This document shows positions 8,584 through 18,345 of a stretch of 64,000 nt of DNA, one piece after another. Under the pieces are notes generated by a model. The model was not told the DNA's origin and did no database searches. It saw only the letters and a program-made list of their open reading frames with translations. Within the stretch, counting starts at the first letter, position 1. Each line of letters opens with the position of its first letter. The DNA is from an uncultured Caryophanales bacterium (GTDB lineage: Bacteria; Bacillota_I; Bacilli_A; RF39; UBA660), in assembly GCA_905206805.1 (NCBI GenBank), contig CAJLIR010000001.1:166045-230044 (forward strand), given 5' to 3'. The position numbers were made by a program, and so were the translations under genes.

Positions 8584-9537
8584 TTAAATACTTCTTGATT
8601 TTAATTTTTCTTTTTCCTCTTTAAGAAGTTGTTTTACTTTATCATTAGCAGGATTTGGATTATGACCAAATTCTTTATATGATTCAAAAAATGCATTAAC
8701 GCCCTCTTGATTATAAATTAATTGAAATTTTTCCCATCTATCTGGAATCATTTTCTTTCCAATAAATTTATATAATTGTTCAGTTTCCTCTGGTTTTAAA
8801 AATGGTGAATCACATACTTTATCTTCTTGATATAAAGGATCATTTATATCTTGTAATCCCATATAATAAAATTGCTTGATTTTCTTAAATTCTTCTATTT
8901 TTTCATTAGTAATTTCATCAACATTTCCACAACCTATAGGATAAAGAAGTTTTTCCCCATTTATTTCTTTTAATGGTAAAATACCAGTCCCACTGCATGC
9001 ACCTGATATTATTAATCTAACAATTTCTGGATGTAAAATTGAAAATCTATTTGCAAATTTTGCAGAAGCAGAAAAACCATCTATAATTATTTTTTCATCG
9101 ACAAGGCATCCTAATTCTTTTAATTTTGATTTACAATCATCTATCATACTCATTAATTGTAAATCGATTCTTTTTAATCCATATTTATTATATTCTAGTG
9201 ATTTAGAAGTCAACATATGTGTATAAATTCCACCTAATTCTTCGTCATAAATTCTTGGAAAGCAAGGTGTCAAAATAGGAAAATTGGTTTCATTATTAAA
9301 ATCAATAATTTTTCTATTCATGCATGCTTCAATTACATCTTCAACACCTTCCTTAATTGTGTTACTTGATTTGTTAGCATTTGCTCCCTCAACAATTAAA
9401 ATTGTACTACTATCTATATTACTAGGAATAAATAAAGTATATGGAAAATTAAACCCATTTGATTCATTAGATTCAACTAAATATAAAGATCCAGATACAT
9501 TAATACTTTTATAATCAATATCTTCTATTTTTTTCAT
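8584..9537 (-). CDS. Alpha/beta hydrolase-fold protein
   Basis: 317 aa with no signal peptide. A nucleophile-elbow GFSASAKFANRF puts a serine at residue 156 in GxSxS context. LIISGACSGTG follows, and a late EFGHNPNP provides a candidate catalytic histidine. An N-terminal strand run (YTLFIPSNIDSSTILIVEGANAN) would carry the oxyanion region. It resembles esterase or peptidase-like hydrolases acting on small substrates; the substrate is unknown. It is a single-gene unit with an AGGAG site. Confidence 0.6.
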   Translation of the reverse strand: MKKIEDIDYKSINVSGSLYLVESNESNGFNFPYTLFIPSNIDSSTILIVEGANANKSSNTIKEGVEDVIEACMNRKIIDFNNETNFPILTPCFPRIYDEELGGIYTHMLTSKSLEYNKYGLKRIDLQLMSMIDDCKSKLKELGCLVDEKIIIDGFSASAKFANRFSILHPEIVRLIISGACSGTGILPLKEINGEKLLYPIGCGNVDEITNEKIEEFKKIKQFYYMGLQDINDPLYQEDKVCDSPFLKPEETEQLYKFIGKKMIPDRWEKFQLIYNQEGVNAFFESYKEFGHNPNPANDKVKQLLKEEKEKLKSRSI

Positions 9538-9733
9538 AAAAAATCTCCTTAATAATTTCTTTCATTATACCACAATTTTAATAAAATTCTAATTTTCATA
9601 TCATCTAATAACATTTTTATCTTTTTCACTTACTCTTTTAATAAAAAAATTAATTTAAATTACCAAGGTATTTTGCTTTTAATTTGTTAATTCTCAAAAA
9701 TTTGTATTTTTTTAATATTTATTATTAATAAGA

Positions 9734-10435
9734 TTATTTTCTACTATAGTTATTTGTGTTTTCTTCAACTAAATCACTTTTTATTCCATATTTATAATTA
9801 TAATAATTTATAGATTTATTTAATAAATTTTCTTTAATAACTTTTAGTTCTATTTTTTCTCTTAATAATACAATAAAGTTGTTTTTACCTAATGTTTCAA
9901 TTAAATAGTTAACCATTAAATATGCATAATCGTAACTATCATAACTATGCATACCAAATTCATTTTCGATTTCACTTTGACTGGGAATTGGATTATTATT
10001 TATATAGTTATCTAACAGACATTTAACACCTTTAGAATATGTACCATCTAAATATTTTGCAATACCTTCACTTAGCCATTCTGGTAAATATCCAAATAAA
10101 TTATATTGTACAGCGTGTATTAATTCATGATAAATAACATTTTTATATTCTTCTTTAGACCATTCTTGTAGGCTAGGATTATCTTTTGGTTCAAAAAAAT
10201 TTAAAGAATTGTCCTCATCTTTAAAACAAGCACACATATAATCAGGAAAATCTTTAAATCCCCTATTTTCTAATCCATCTATTAAAGATTCAATACTATC
10301 ATATATGTATATAGTGCATTTTAAATCAGTTTCTTTTGCATTAAAAAAATTAAATATTTTTTCTTTATTTTGATTTATAATTTTTTTAATTTCTTCTCCA
10401 TAATCGGAATTGTTGTTTTGAATTATATACTTCAT
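9734..10435 (-). CDS. HExxH zinc metallopeptidase-like protein (peptidase MA/gluzincin type)
   Basis: 233 aa. NVIYHELIHAVQYNLFGYLPEWLSEGIAKYL contains the zinc motif HELIH (103-107) and a downstream glutamate in WLSEGIA (about 123), the usual third ligand of gluzincins. There is no signal peptide or membrane segment, so it would act in the cytoplasm unless exported another way. The 195 bp downstream are AT-rich with nothing recognisable. It is monocistronic as far as can be seen. Confidence 0.7.
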   Translation of the reverse strand: MKYIIQNNNSDYGEEIKKIINQNKEKIFNFFNAKETDLKCTIYIYDSIESLIDGLENRGFKDFPDYMCACFKDEDNSLNFFEPKDNPSLQEWSKEEYKNVIYHELIHAVQYNLFGYLPEWLSEGIAKYLDGTYSKGVKCLLDNYINNNPIPSQSEIENEFGMHSYDSYDYAYLMVNYLIETLGKNNFIVLLREKIELKVIKENLLNKSINYYNYKYGIKSDLVEENTNNYSRK

Positions 10436-10507
10436 AAAAATATCATTCCTTTTAATTAGTTATATTTTATCATAAATTAAACCTTTATGTATATTCTATT
10501 ATACTAT

Positions 10508-10535
10508 AAAAAAAAGCAAATTTTTGCTTTTTATT
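10508..10535 (-). terminator. Terminator of the second glycan operon
   Basis: On the minus strand AAAAAGCAAA, a short loop and TTTGCTTTTTTTT follow the stop at 10531. The stem overlaps the last codons. Confidence 0.7.
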
Positions 10536-13035
10536 TATTTTTAGTTTTAAAAAATACATTTGCAAGTTTTAAATTGAAATTTCTTAAATATATATTCTTT
10601 AAAGTAAGTTTTTTTAAATACTTATTTTTTTTGTAATTCGGAAAATTTTCACTAACTTTAGAAATTGCTAAGTTAACTCCTCTTTCAAATTCATCATTAT
10701 CATTCATTTTAGATAAACTCTTAATAAAAGTTGCAAATAAATATCTGGTACAAGAATATTCAAGTTCATCTCTATATTCATCAAACAGATTATTTGATTT
10801 ATAATAATTGATAATTGAATTCCAATCAGTTATATAATCATATACTCTTTTATCAAATGTTTTTGTAATAGCGCCTTCTCTTTGAACATAATTAATTAGT
10901 GCTTCATTAACTACACCAACACTTTTAATACTTGGTATTAAACGATATATAAATTCAACATCTTCAAACCAAATACCTTTTTTAAATCTTATTCCATTAT
11001 CAAACAAACTTTTTTTATAAATTTTATTCCATACAGCTGGATAAAAATCTACCATCATTTTTTTTATGTCTTCCTTTTTAAATAAATCTTCATTTATTTT
11101 AGATGAACAAAATTTCTTTTTTGTTTCATAATCATATAATGTATCGCAAACTACAACATCAAAATTTTTGCTCACTGCTTTCTTATATAGTTTCTCATAC
11201 ATATCATAATTTACATAATCATCACTATCTAAAAAAGCTATATATTCACCACTACATTTTTCAATTCCAAAGTTTCTGGCATCACTTAATCCACCATTTT
11301 CTTTAACATAACTTTTTATTAAGTTTGGATATTTAGTTTCGTATTTTCCAATAATTTTACTACTATTATCAGGACTTCCATCATTTACTACAATAATTTC
11401 AATGTTTTTTAAAGTTTGATTTACCAAACTATTTAAACATTTATCTATATATTTTTCTACATTATAAACAGGAACTACAACACTTACTGCAATATTATCA
11501 CATTTATTCAAACAAACCACATCCCAATCTTTTTTCGTATTCATATTATAAAGTAATTGACCGCATATAAAACTTAGGAAAATATTTACACCAAAGAAAT
11601 CAAATATATTACCACCTATAATTGCAATAGAAACTAATATTCCAATTGTCAATATATAGGTTACATTTTCTAGAGTTAATTTTTCTTTTAAATTAGTTAA
11701 AACTTTTATAATTGAATAAATTAAAATAGCGTAATAAGGAATAATAAATAAGATTAATCCAAATATTCCTAAAGTATAAAAATGATATACAAAATCTCTT
11801 TCTAAAACAACACCATCATTAAAATTTTGCGAATATCCATATCCTAAAATCATATCTAATTTGTTGTTATTATGTTCATATATATGTTTATATAAATATA
11901 ATTCAAAATCACGAGTATTATTTTGATTTTTATATGATTCTTCAAAATAATTCATCCAAAATATTAAATAATCTTCATATAAATATTTATCAGGTGCTAA
12001 ATCATCATTAATGGAAAAATATTTATAATTTTCTTTAATAAATTTATTTATTTCTTCTTCCTCTTCTTTTGATACTCCTTTTTCAATTTTTTCTCTGTAA
12101 TTATTAACTACAGTTAAAAGTTTATTTTCGGTAGCATAATTAGCCTCACTTTCTGAGGTTTTTCTATCAGAAGAAAACATTATAGGTGCATTAATAAAAA
12201 ATGGTATTAATAGAATTATTAATAAAATATTCAAAGTTAATGTCTTTGTGTTACCTATTTTAAATTTAAATAAACTAGATAAAACTAAGTAAATAATTAA
12301 CATAACAACTAATATAATTATTGTCATATATGAGGAAATTCTAGTTCCAACTATTAACATAGAAATAAGAAATAAATAAATTATTAAAAATTTCTTTAAA
12401 TTGCTTTTTTTATAAAAACTATATAAAAGTATTGGTAAAATAAGACACATTAATCCTGATAATGGATTAGCATACCCAAATAATCCTTTAGTAGCTAGGT
12501 TATAGTAACCATTATCTATTTTAGATAAGAACATCCAATCAAGAAAATTACCGTTTATAGATTGTGTTTGTGAATAACTAGGATATGAGATACCTAATAA
12601 GTTTGTAACAGTGATTATACTAGATATTATAAGTGCAACAATAAAAAATAATTTACTTATTTTATTAAATTCAACTTTATAATTGTAACTGAACAAAATA
12701 AACATCATAGGTATTGCTAATCTGATTAAATAAATCACTTCACTTGATATAGAATATTTTCCCAAAACATTTACATAGTTATTATTAGCGTTTATTAAAT
12801 GCAAGATAGAATATATAAAGAATAAAACAAAATATATGATTGGTAATTTAAGTCTTTTTTTGTTAAAAATAAATAACAAAAATAATATAGCAAAAAATAT
12901 AAGTCTAATTATGGTTGGAATTGTAACACCTAAAATTTCATAATCATAAAATACTTTTATATCAAGTATTGGCTGAATTAATAAAAATATAAATGTCAAC
13001 TTTATAATGAAATCACTTGTTACTACTTTTTTCAT
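10531..13035 (-). CDS. O-antigen polymerase/ligase-like membrane protein fused to a GT2 glycosyltransferase
   Basis: 834 aa. Residues 1 to about 500 hold 11-12 TM segments with a large extracellular loop around 290-395, the layout of Wzy/WaaL-type polymerases and ligases. From about 515 a complete GT-A domain begins (VSVVVPVYNVEKYIDKCLNSLVNQT; DSDDYV metal motif), closely resembling the separate GT2 at 14214-15170. The two parts are usually separate proteins. The fusion is in one uninterrupted frame with no internal ribosome binding site that I can see. It probably couples repeat-unit assembly and polymerisation; this is inferred. Confidence 0.8.
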   Translation of the reverse strand: MKKVVTSDFIIKLTFIFLLIQPILDIKVFYDYEILGVTIPTIIRLIFFAILFLLFIFNKKRLKLPIIYFVLFFIYSILHLINANNNYVNVLGKYSISSEVIYLIRLAIPMMFILFSYNYKVEFNKISKLFFIVALIISSIITVTNLLGISYPSYSQTQSINGNFLDWMFLSKIDNGYYNLATKGLFGYANPLSGLMCLILPILLYSFYKKSNLKKFLIIYLFLISMLIVGTRISSYMTIIILVVMLIIYLVLSSLFKFKIGNTKTLTLNILLIILLIPFFINAPIMFSSDRKTSESEANYATENKLLTVVNNYREKIEKGVSKEEEEEINKFIKENYKYFSINDDLAPDKYLYEDYLIFWMNYFEESYKNQNNTRDFELYLYKHIYEHNNNKLDMILGYGYSQNFNDGVVLERDFVYHFYTLGIFGLILFIIPYYAILIYSIIKVLTNLKEKLTLENVTYILTIGILVSIAIIGGNIFDFFGVNIFLSFICGQLLYNMNTKKDWDVVCLNKCDNIAVSVVVPVYNVEKYIDKCLNSLVNQTLKNIEIIVVNDGSPDNSSKIIGKYETKYPNLIKSYVKENGGLSDARNFGIEKCSGEYIAFLDSDDYVNYDMYEKLYKKAVSKNFDVVVCDTLYDYETKKKFCSSKINEDLFKKEDIKKMMVDFYPAVWNKIYKKSLFDNGIRFKKGIWFEDVEFIYRLIPSIKSVGVVNEALINYVQREGAITKTFDKRVYDYITDWNSIINYYKSNNLFDEYRDELEYSCTRYLFATFIKSLSKMNDNDEFERGVNLAISKVSENFPNYKKNKYLKKLTLKNIYLRNFNLKLANVFFKTKNK

Positions 13036-13042
13036 AAATCAC

Positions 13043-14206
13043 CTAATCTAATATTTGTTTAATTTTATTTAATTGCTCATTATTATCATAAAAATAATTA
13101 GTTAAATTATTCTTATATTTTTTTAATATTTCCTTATTTTCAATTATTTTTTTTAATCCTGAATATAATCCATCTAAACTATTTTCAACTATTAATCCAT
13201 TATAATCATTTGAAATTAATTTATCTGTAGCCGAATTTAACGTAGCAAGAACAGGAACACCTAAGGTAAGTGATTCTACTATAACAAGACCAAATGGTTC
13301 ATAAATAGACGATAAAATGAATAAATCAGAATTTTTTATGTATTTGTAAGGATTCATTACTCTACCCATTAAAAATATATCATTTGTTAATTTTAAATCA
13401 GAAATTTTTTGATTTAAAGATTCAAAAAGAGGTCCATCACCATATATTCTTAACTTAACATTATCAAATATTCCATCACTTTTAAGTTTGTAAATTGTGT
13501 CAATTAGTCTATCATAACCTTTCATTTCATGAAGTCTTCCAACAGAAACAAGGTTTAATTCATTGCTATCTAGTAAAACGTTACTTTCTTCTTTTGATAA
13601 TTCAATTATTTTTTCTCCGTTAACAACATTATAAATAACAATCACCTTATCATCTAAATGATATATGTCATTAAAGCATTTTTTTACATTATCTGATACT
13701 GCAACAATTTTATCAAATGTAGGTAAAATTCTTTTGAATAATTTATCATATTTTCCATTAGGATTTGTCTTTTTATATTCATAATGTAACCAGTGAATTT
13801 TTCTTTTACTATCACCAAAAGCGGTAAATAAGGCAGTAAATCCGTCCTTAAAAGCTATTTCAACATCATATTTTTTTGTTAATATTTTTTTTCTTTCTTT
13901 TTTTATGACATTTTCAATATGACCTGTTTTCATATCTAATACTACCTTGATTTTCTTTAATAACAATTTTAGACTTTTTTTCTTTATTATTTCCTTCATA
14001 GTATAATCAATTGCTTCAAAATAAGAAGAACCATAAATAATATTAATACTACTAGGTAAATTTTTAAACATTTCACCATTATTATGTAAAACTAATAGAT
14101 CAATATTATAATTACTAATATCCATTAATGAAATAATAGTTTCAAATAAAACTGATACTCCACCCATTCTTTTTTCATCAACAACAAATAAAATATTTCT
14201 TTTCAC
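13043..14206 (-). CDS. Glycosyltransferase family 4
   Basis: 387 aa. The N-terminal GGVSVLFETIISL motif and the C-terminal LNLVSVGRLHEMKGYDRLIDT plus EPFGLVIVESLTLGVPVLAT (EX7E) identify a GT4 enzyme of the GT-B fold. It sits 7 bp before the polymerase-GT2 fusion and 7 bp after the GT2 gene, all on one transcript. Likely a cytoplasmic step in repeat-unit assembly. Confidence 0.85.
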   Translation of the reverse strand: MKRNILFVVDEKRMGGVSVLFETIISLMDISNYNIDLLVLHNNGEMFKNLPSSINIIYGSSYFEAIDYTMKEIIKKKSLKLLLKKIKVVLDMKTGHIENVIKKERKKILTKKYDVEIAFKDGFTALFTAFGDSKRKIHWLHYEYKKTNPNGKYDKLFKRILPTFDKIVAVSDNVKKCFNDIYHLDDKVIVIYNVVNGEKIIELSKEESNVLLDSNELNLVSVGRLHEMKGYDRLIDTIYKLKSDGIFDNVKLRIYGDGPLFESLNQKISDLKLTNDIFLMGRVMNPYKYIKNSDLFILSSIYEPFGLVIVESLTLGVPVLATLNSATDKLISNDYNGLIVENSLDGLYSGLKKIIENKEILKKYKNNLTNYFYDNNEQLNKIKQILD

Positions 14207-14213
14207 TATATCA

Positions 14214-15170
14214 CTATCCTTTTAAAATAAGTTTTAAAATATTATATTTTTTCTTATAAAATAAACTGCACACTATTTTATGTTTTAAATCTTTTTTCTT
14301 ATAATAAATATTACCTTTCCATTTTGGAAATTCATCACGCATTATTTTAACAATCTTAGAAAGTTCATCATACTTTTCAAATTTAAAAAACCTTAATGAA
14401 GCAGCGTGAAGTAAATGTTCTATGTAAATATATTCAAGTTCATTATAATATTTTTTATATGAATTATTATTTTTAAAAATGTTACTAAGATATTCAAGAG
14501 AATCAAATATATCTTCTAATGATTTATTGTAAGTAACCTGCTTCATTGTTGAACCATTTCTAATTAAATAATAATATAAATTTTCATTCAAATAAGATAT
14601 ATTTCTTGTAAATAGACAAAGCGATGGAATTACTGCAATATCTTCATAAAAATGATGTTCTAAAAAGTATAAATTATTATCAACAATTATACTTCTTTTT
14701 ATTAGTTGTCCCCAACAAGCTCCCTCGCAAGATACAATATAATTCTTTTTTAAGTCTTTTGAATAATTACCAAAAAGTTGATAAGGTAATATTTTATCAT
14801 TTTGAACACTATAGGCATTGCAAATAACAATATCTGAATTAGTATTAATAGCTCTATTATATAATTTTTCTACAATTGTTTTATCAACCCAGTCATCTGA
14901 ATCAACAAACAAAATGTATTCACCATTAGCCCTACTTAAACCAAGATTTCTAGCACTTGCTTGTCCACCATTTTCCTTCTTTAAACTTTTTATTAAATCA
15001 GGATATTTTTTAGCGTACTCCTCAATAATTAAATCACTATTATCAGGGCTTCCGTCATTAATAACTAAAATTTCATAGTTATCAAACGTTTGATTTACTA
15101 AACTATCTAAACATTTTCTTAGATATTCTTGTACATTCCAAACAGGAACAATAATACTTACATCTTTCAT
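14214..15170 (-). CDS. Glycosyltransferase family 2 (capsule/exopolysaccharide type)
   Basis: 318 aa. SIIVPVWNVQEYLRKCLDSLVNQTF and LVINDGSPDNS open the GT-A domain, and LFVDSDDWVDK holds the DxD motif. The C-terminal about 80 residues are helical and basic, as in EpsJ/CapS-like enzymes. The start overlaps the end of the flippase gene by four bases, indicating translational coupling. Confidence 0.85.
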   Translation of the reverse strand: MKDVSIIVPVWNVQEYLRKCLDSLVNQTFDNYEILVINDGSPDNSDLIIEEYAKKYPDLIKSLKKENGGQASARNLGLSRANGEYILFVDSDDWVDKTIVEKLYNRAINTNSDIVICNAYSVQNDKILPYQLFGNYSKDLKKNYIVSCEGACWGQLIKRSIIVDNNLYFLEHHFYEDIAVIPSLCLFTRNISYLNENLYYYLIRNGSTMKQVTYNKSLEDIFDSLEYLSNIFKNNNSYKKYYNELEYIYIEHLLHAASLRFFKFEKYDELSKIVKIMRDEFPKWKGNIYYKKKDLKHKIVCSLFYKKKYNILKLILKG

Positions 15171-16672
15171 AATTTGATTTTTCCTTTCAATTTAGCTGGA
15201 ATAATTCTATTTAAAAAATCCAATTTTTTTATTAATTTATAATATATAAATGTTATTAGTAAATTGCTAACAAATATAATACCACTAAATATTACCCAAT
15301 TAAATAAATTGCTTACAATTAAAATATTTTTAGCAAAATATACTAAACATAAATTTATGATAATTATTATAAAATATATAAAACAATCCTTATAGTATAT
15401 AGATATTTTATTTTTAAATACATTTTTGTTTATAATGCTAGGTTTTAATATATATTCACTTACAACATAAGCAATAGAAGTTGCTAAAATAACTCCTGTT
15501 ATTCCTAAATATTTAATTAGTATTAATGATAAAACTAAATTTATAGAAACTTCAATATAAACGCAAATAATAGTTTCTTTAAATAAACCTGCAGCATTAA
15601 CAAAAATATTAAATATAGTTCTAATAATATTATAAAAAACTAAAAATATAAATAATAAACAAGTAAAATTATTAACTACATAACTGTTACCGTAAAAAAT
15701 TGATACAAACGGTGAAATCGCATAATAAAGTGGAACACAAATTATAGTAGCCAGAAAAAATACAAAAGAATTATACTCTAGAAATTTATCATAAGCTTTT
15801 TCAGGCTCTGTTGCAAGCAAATTACCAATTCCTGACGATGTTGCCGTAGATAATTTAGAAAATATCGTTACTAGAGTATTTATTATATACATATAAGAAG
15901 TATATGTTACAACTTGCGCTAAACCAATATATTTAGAAATTATAACAACATCTATATTATTAGCTACAAGGGTTCCTACTTTGTGAGGTATCAACTCTTT
16001 AGTTTTTTGCCAAAAGCATAAATCTTTCTTTACATTTAATTTTAAATCTGGATGTTTTTTTCTAGATATTTTAACTATTATAATATTTTGAATAATAGAT
16101 GCTACTACTCCTAATATTAATATTGATAAAATATTTTTAAATACTGTTATAAATACTAATTCTAATATTGTTTTAATTAATAATAAAACTTGGGTATATT
16201 TAATATATTGATATTTATTTTGTTCAGCATCAAATAAGATTGTATGACTTGCGACAAAATAAGTTATGATATTGGAAATAACCATTAAAAAGAAACAAAT
16301 TTGAATAAAAATCAAAGATAAATTAGTTTCCTTTATAAAAAATCCAATACCTAATGTAAGTATAATACCAACAATAAACATTATAACTGTAATAATATTA
16401 AAAACATATTTTGCTCCACTTAAGATACCATTTATTTTATCATTGTCTTTTTTTGCAATTGGCAAGTATAAACTATAACAAACTGCACTTGTAAGACCAA
16501 AGTCAACAAATGTTATATAAGCAATTAATTGACCAAATAATTGATATACACCTAAAACATCTTCTCCCATATTACTTAAAATAAGCTTAAACCTAAAAAA
16601 ACCTAGTAATGAAATAATAAGTTGTGGTAAAGCATCATAAATAAAATTAAGGATTGCTTTTTTAGTTCTCAT
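15167..16672 (-). CDS. Polysaccharide flippase, Wzx-like (MATE/MOP superfamily)
   Basis: 501 aa with 12-14 predicted TM segments. The opening KAILNFIYDALPQLIISLLGFFRFKLILSNMGEDVLGVYQLFGQ is typical of Wzx/RfbX-type lipid-linked oligosaccharide flippases. It lies in a cluster with a polymerase and three glycosyltransferase domains, so a Wzx/Wzy-dependent glycan is likely. The final residues overlap the next start. Confidence 0.85.
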   Translation of the reverse strand: MRTKKAILNFIYDALPQLIISLLGFFRFKLILSNMGEDVLGVYQLFGQLIAYITFVDFGLTSAVCYSLYLPIAKKDNDKINGILSGAKYVFNIITVIMFIVGIILTLGIGFFIKETNLSLIFIQICFFLMVISNIITYFVASHTILFDAEQNKYQYIKYTQVLLLIKTILELVFITVFKNILSILILGVVASIIQNIIIVKISRKKHPDLKLNVKKDLCFWQKTKELIPHKVGTLVANNIDVVIISKYIGLAQVVTYTSYMYIINTLVTIFSKLSTATSSGIGNLLATEPEKAYDKFLEYNSFVFFLATIICVPLYYAISPFVSIFYGNSYVVNNFTCLLFIFLVFYNIIRTIFNIFVNAAGLFKETIICVYIEVSINLVLSLILIKYLGITGVILATSIAYVVSEYILKPSIINKNVFKNKISIYYKDCFIYFIIIIINLCLVYFAKNILIVSNLFNWVIFSGIIFVSNLLITFIYYKLIKKLDFLNRIIPAKLKGKIKL

Positions 16673-16758
16673 TTAAACACCTCATCATCAAAAATCATTA
16701 TATCAAAAATATAAAAAAAAAAGAAGAAAAAATCCTCTTTTCACATAATTAGTGTAAA

Positions 16759-18030
16759 CTATTTATTTAAAATAGTCTTTAAATAATTTACAGAAGAATC
16801 ACTTAAAAGTGTAAATCTTGGAATTCTATATTTATCTGCTCCTACTGTCATTTTATACTGTCCGCCAGCATATTCACCAGCAAACGCCATAGTATATCCA
16901 GCCTCTTTTAAAACGCTTATTGCATAGTCATTATATTCATAAAATGGATAACAGAAAACTGTAGAATTTAAAGTCTTCTCACTACTAGTTTTTAAGTCTG
17001 CTAGTAAAACACTTTTATCTAAACATTTTATTCCTCCACCTTGACCACCAGGACAAACCCCTTGTTTATGCAAATTATCTCCGTGAGAATGAACTTCAAC
17101 ATAATCTGTAACCAAAGGTTTAGGGTCATATATTGAGGTAATAACAAAAATAGTAGCATTCATTTTATTGTTAGTAAATATATCTCTTGCATTTCCAGAA
17201 TACCACCCGTCATCAACTGTTATCATAACGCTTTTAGGTAATTGCAATTTGCCATCAATATACATTTCAAATTCCTTCATAGTTGGTGTAAAATAATTTT
17301 CACTTTTCAAATAATCAATATGACTTTGAATTTGAGTTGTTGAATTACATATTATTTGGTCACAAGGATCTACTCCTTCAGTATAAACAAAATGATAAAC
17401 GAGTGTTGGAATTCCATCAATATTTGTTTTATCGGTATTATGGTTATAGGTAATAGAATCAATTTCACTTTTTGAAACATAGAATAAAGCATCTTGATAT
17501 TCAACATATATTTTATCATCATCTTTAATAATAATTGGTAGGCTTAAAGATTCTGGTAATTCATAAACAAGATTATCATCTTTATATAATTTTGTTACGT
17601 CCTTAGTAATAACATTTTCATTAAATGGAATATAATTTTTATATCGTTCTTCTCTTTCTCCCTTTGTAGAAAGTTCATCTATAGGAGTCACTGTATTAAA
17701 TAAAACATAATAATCAGAATCAAAGTTATTTATTTTAAAATATTCGCTATTTTCATCTATTGTTATATCATCTAAAATAAGTTCTACATTACCTAATTTA
17801 CCAACACTTTTATATTCATCATTTTCTAATGCATATAAATCTGTTTCTGATATAGTTTTTACATACTTACTATAATGACTTTTAATATTTGAAATTTTTT
17901 CTTCTTTTAATTGTTCATTTTCTATTTCCCTATTTATTTCATTATTCTTATAATCAAAAATTATCAAAATTAAACAAATAATACTTATTAGTAAAATTAT
18001 AACAATTTTTATTCCATCAATTTTTTTCAC
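16759..18030 (-). CDS. Membrane-anchored polysaccharide deacetylase (NodB/CE4 family)
   Basis: 423 aa. A signal anchor at about residues 8-27 is followed by a coiled, charged stretch and an extracellular region. The CE4 domain occupies about 205-423: VMITVDDGW carries the catalytic DD, DYVEVHSHGDNLHKQG gives the HxH zinc ligands, and FCYPFYEYND matches the motif-3 region. It likely removes N-acetyl groups from a surface polysaccharide or peptidoglycan. It starts the second glycan operon; 86 bp separate it from the flippase gene. Confidence 0.8.
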   Translation of the reverse strand: MKKIDGIKIVIILLISIICLILIIFDYKNNEINREIENEQLKEEKISNIKSHYSKYVKTISETDLYALENDEYKSVGKLGNVELILDDITIDENSEYFKINNFDSDYYVLFNTVTPIDELSTKGEREERYKNYIPFNENVITKDVTKLYKDDNLVYELPESLSLPIIIKDDDKIYVEYQDALFYVSKSEIDSITYNHNTDKTNIDGIPTLVYHFVYTEGVDPCDQIICNSTTQIQSHIDYLKSENYFTPTMKEFEMYIDGKLQLPKSVMITVDDGWYSGNARDIFTNNKMNATIFVITSIYDPKPLVTDYVEVHSHGDNLHKQGVCPGGQGGGIKCLDKSVLLADLKTSSEKTLNSTVFCYPFYEYNDYAISVLKEAGYTMAFAGEYAGGQYKMTVGADKYRIPRFTLLSDSSVNYLKTILNK

Positions 18031-18109
18031 TTTATCGCCCCTAATATATCATCATATATTATATTATTAAATATTTTATAAAAAAATTCAAGATAAAATA
18101 TTATTTTTG

Positions 18110-18138
18110 TTGTCAAATTTCGATATTTTTTATATAAT
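18110..18138 (+). promoter_or_regulatory. glmS promoter
   Basis: TTGTCA at 18110-18115 and TATAAT at 18133-18138 have 17-base spacing, about 50 bp upstream of the ribozyme core. Confidence 0.7.
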
Positions 18139-18181
18139 GAAGTAAAGTTATTTATTATTTAGGAGGGAAATTTAATAATAT

Positions 18182-18275
18182 TTAATTAGCGCCAGGGCCT
18201 ATTGGCCGACGAGGATAGCAGTTATCGATTATTCGGCGGATGCTGTTACGGAAGTGTAACCGTTAGATATAAGCA
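18182..18275 (+). promoter_or_regulatory. glmS ribozyme-riboswitch
   Basis: The conserved strings AGCGCC, GACGAGGAT, TTATCGA and TTCGGCGGATG occur in order, followed by a GTTAC/GTAAC stem, as in the glmS ribozyme. It is activated by glucosamine-6-phosphate and cleaves its own 5' UTR, lowering GlmS expression. By family analogy the scissile bond is A18188-G18189. The P2-type stem is GGCC/GGCC with a short loop. It ends 70 bp before the glmS start. This 315-bp gap between genes also holds the promoter; nothing else was recognised. Confidence 0.9.
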
Positions 18276-18345
18276 AAAAGTAAAATCAATATTACAACAA
18301 ATTTTATATCACACACAAAAAACATATATATAGGAGGATTTTTTT

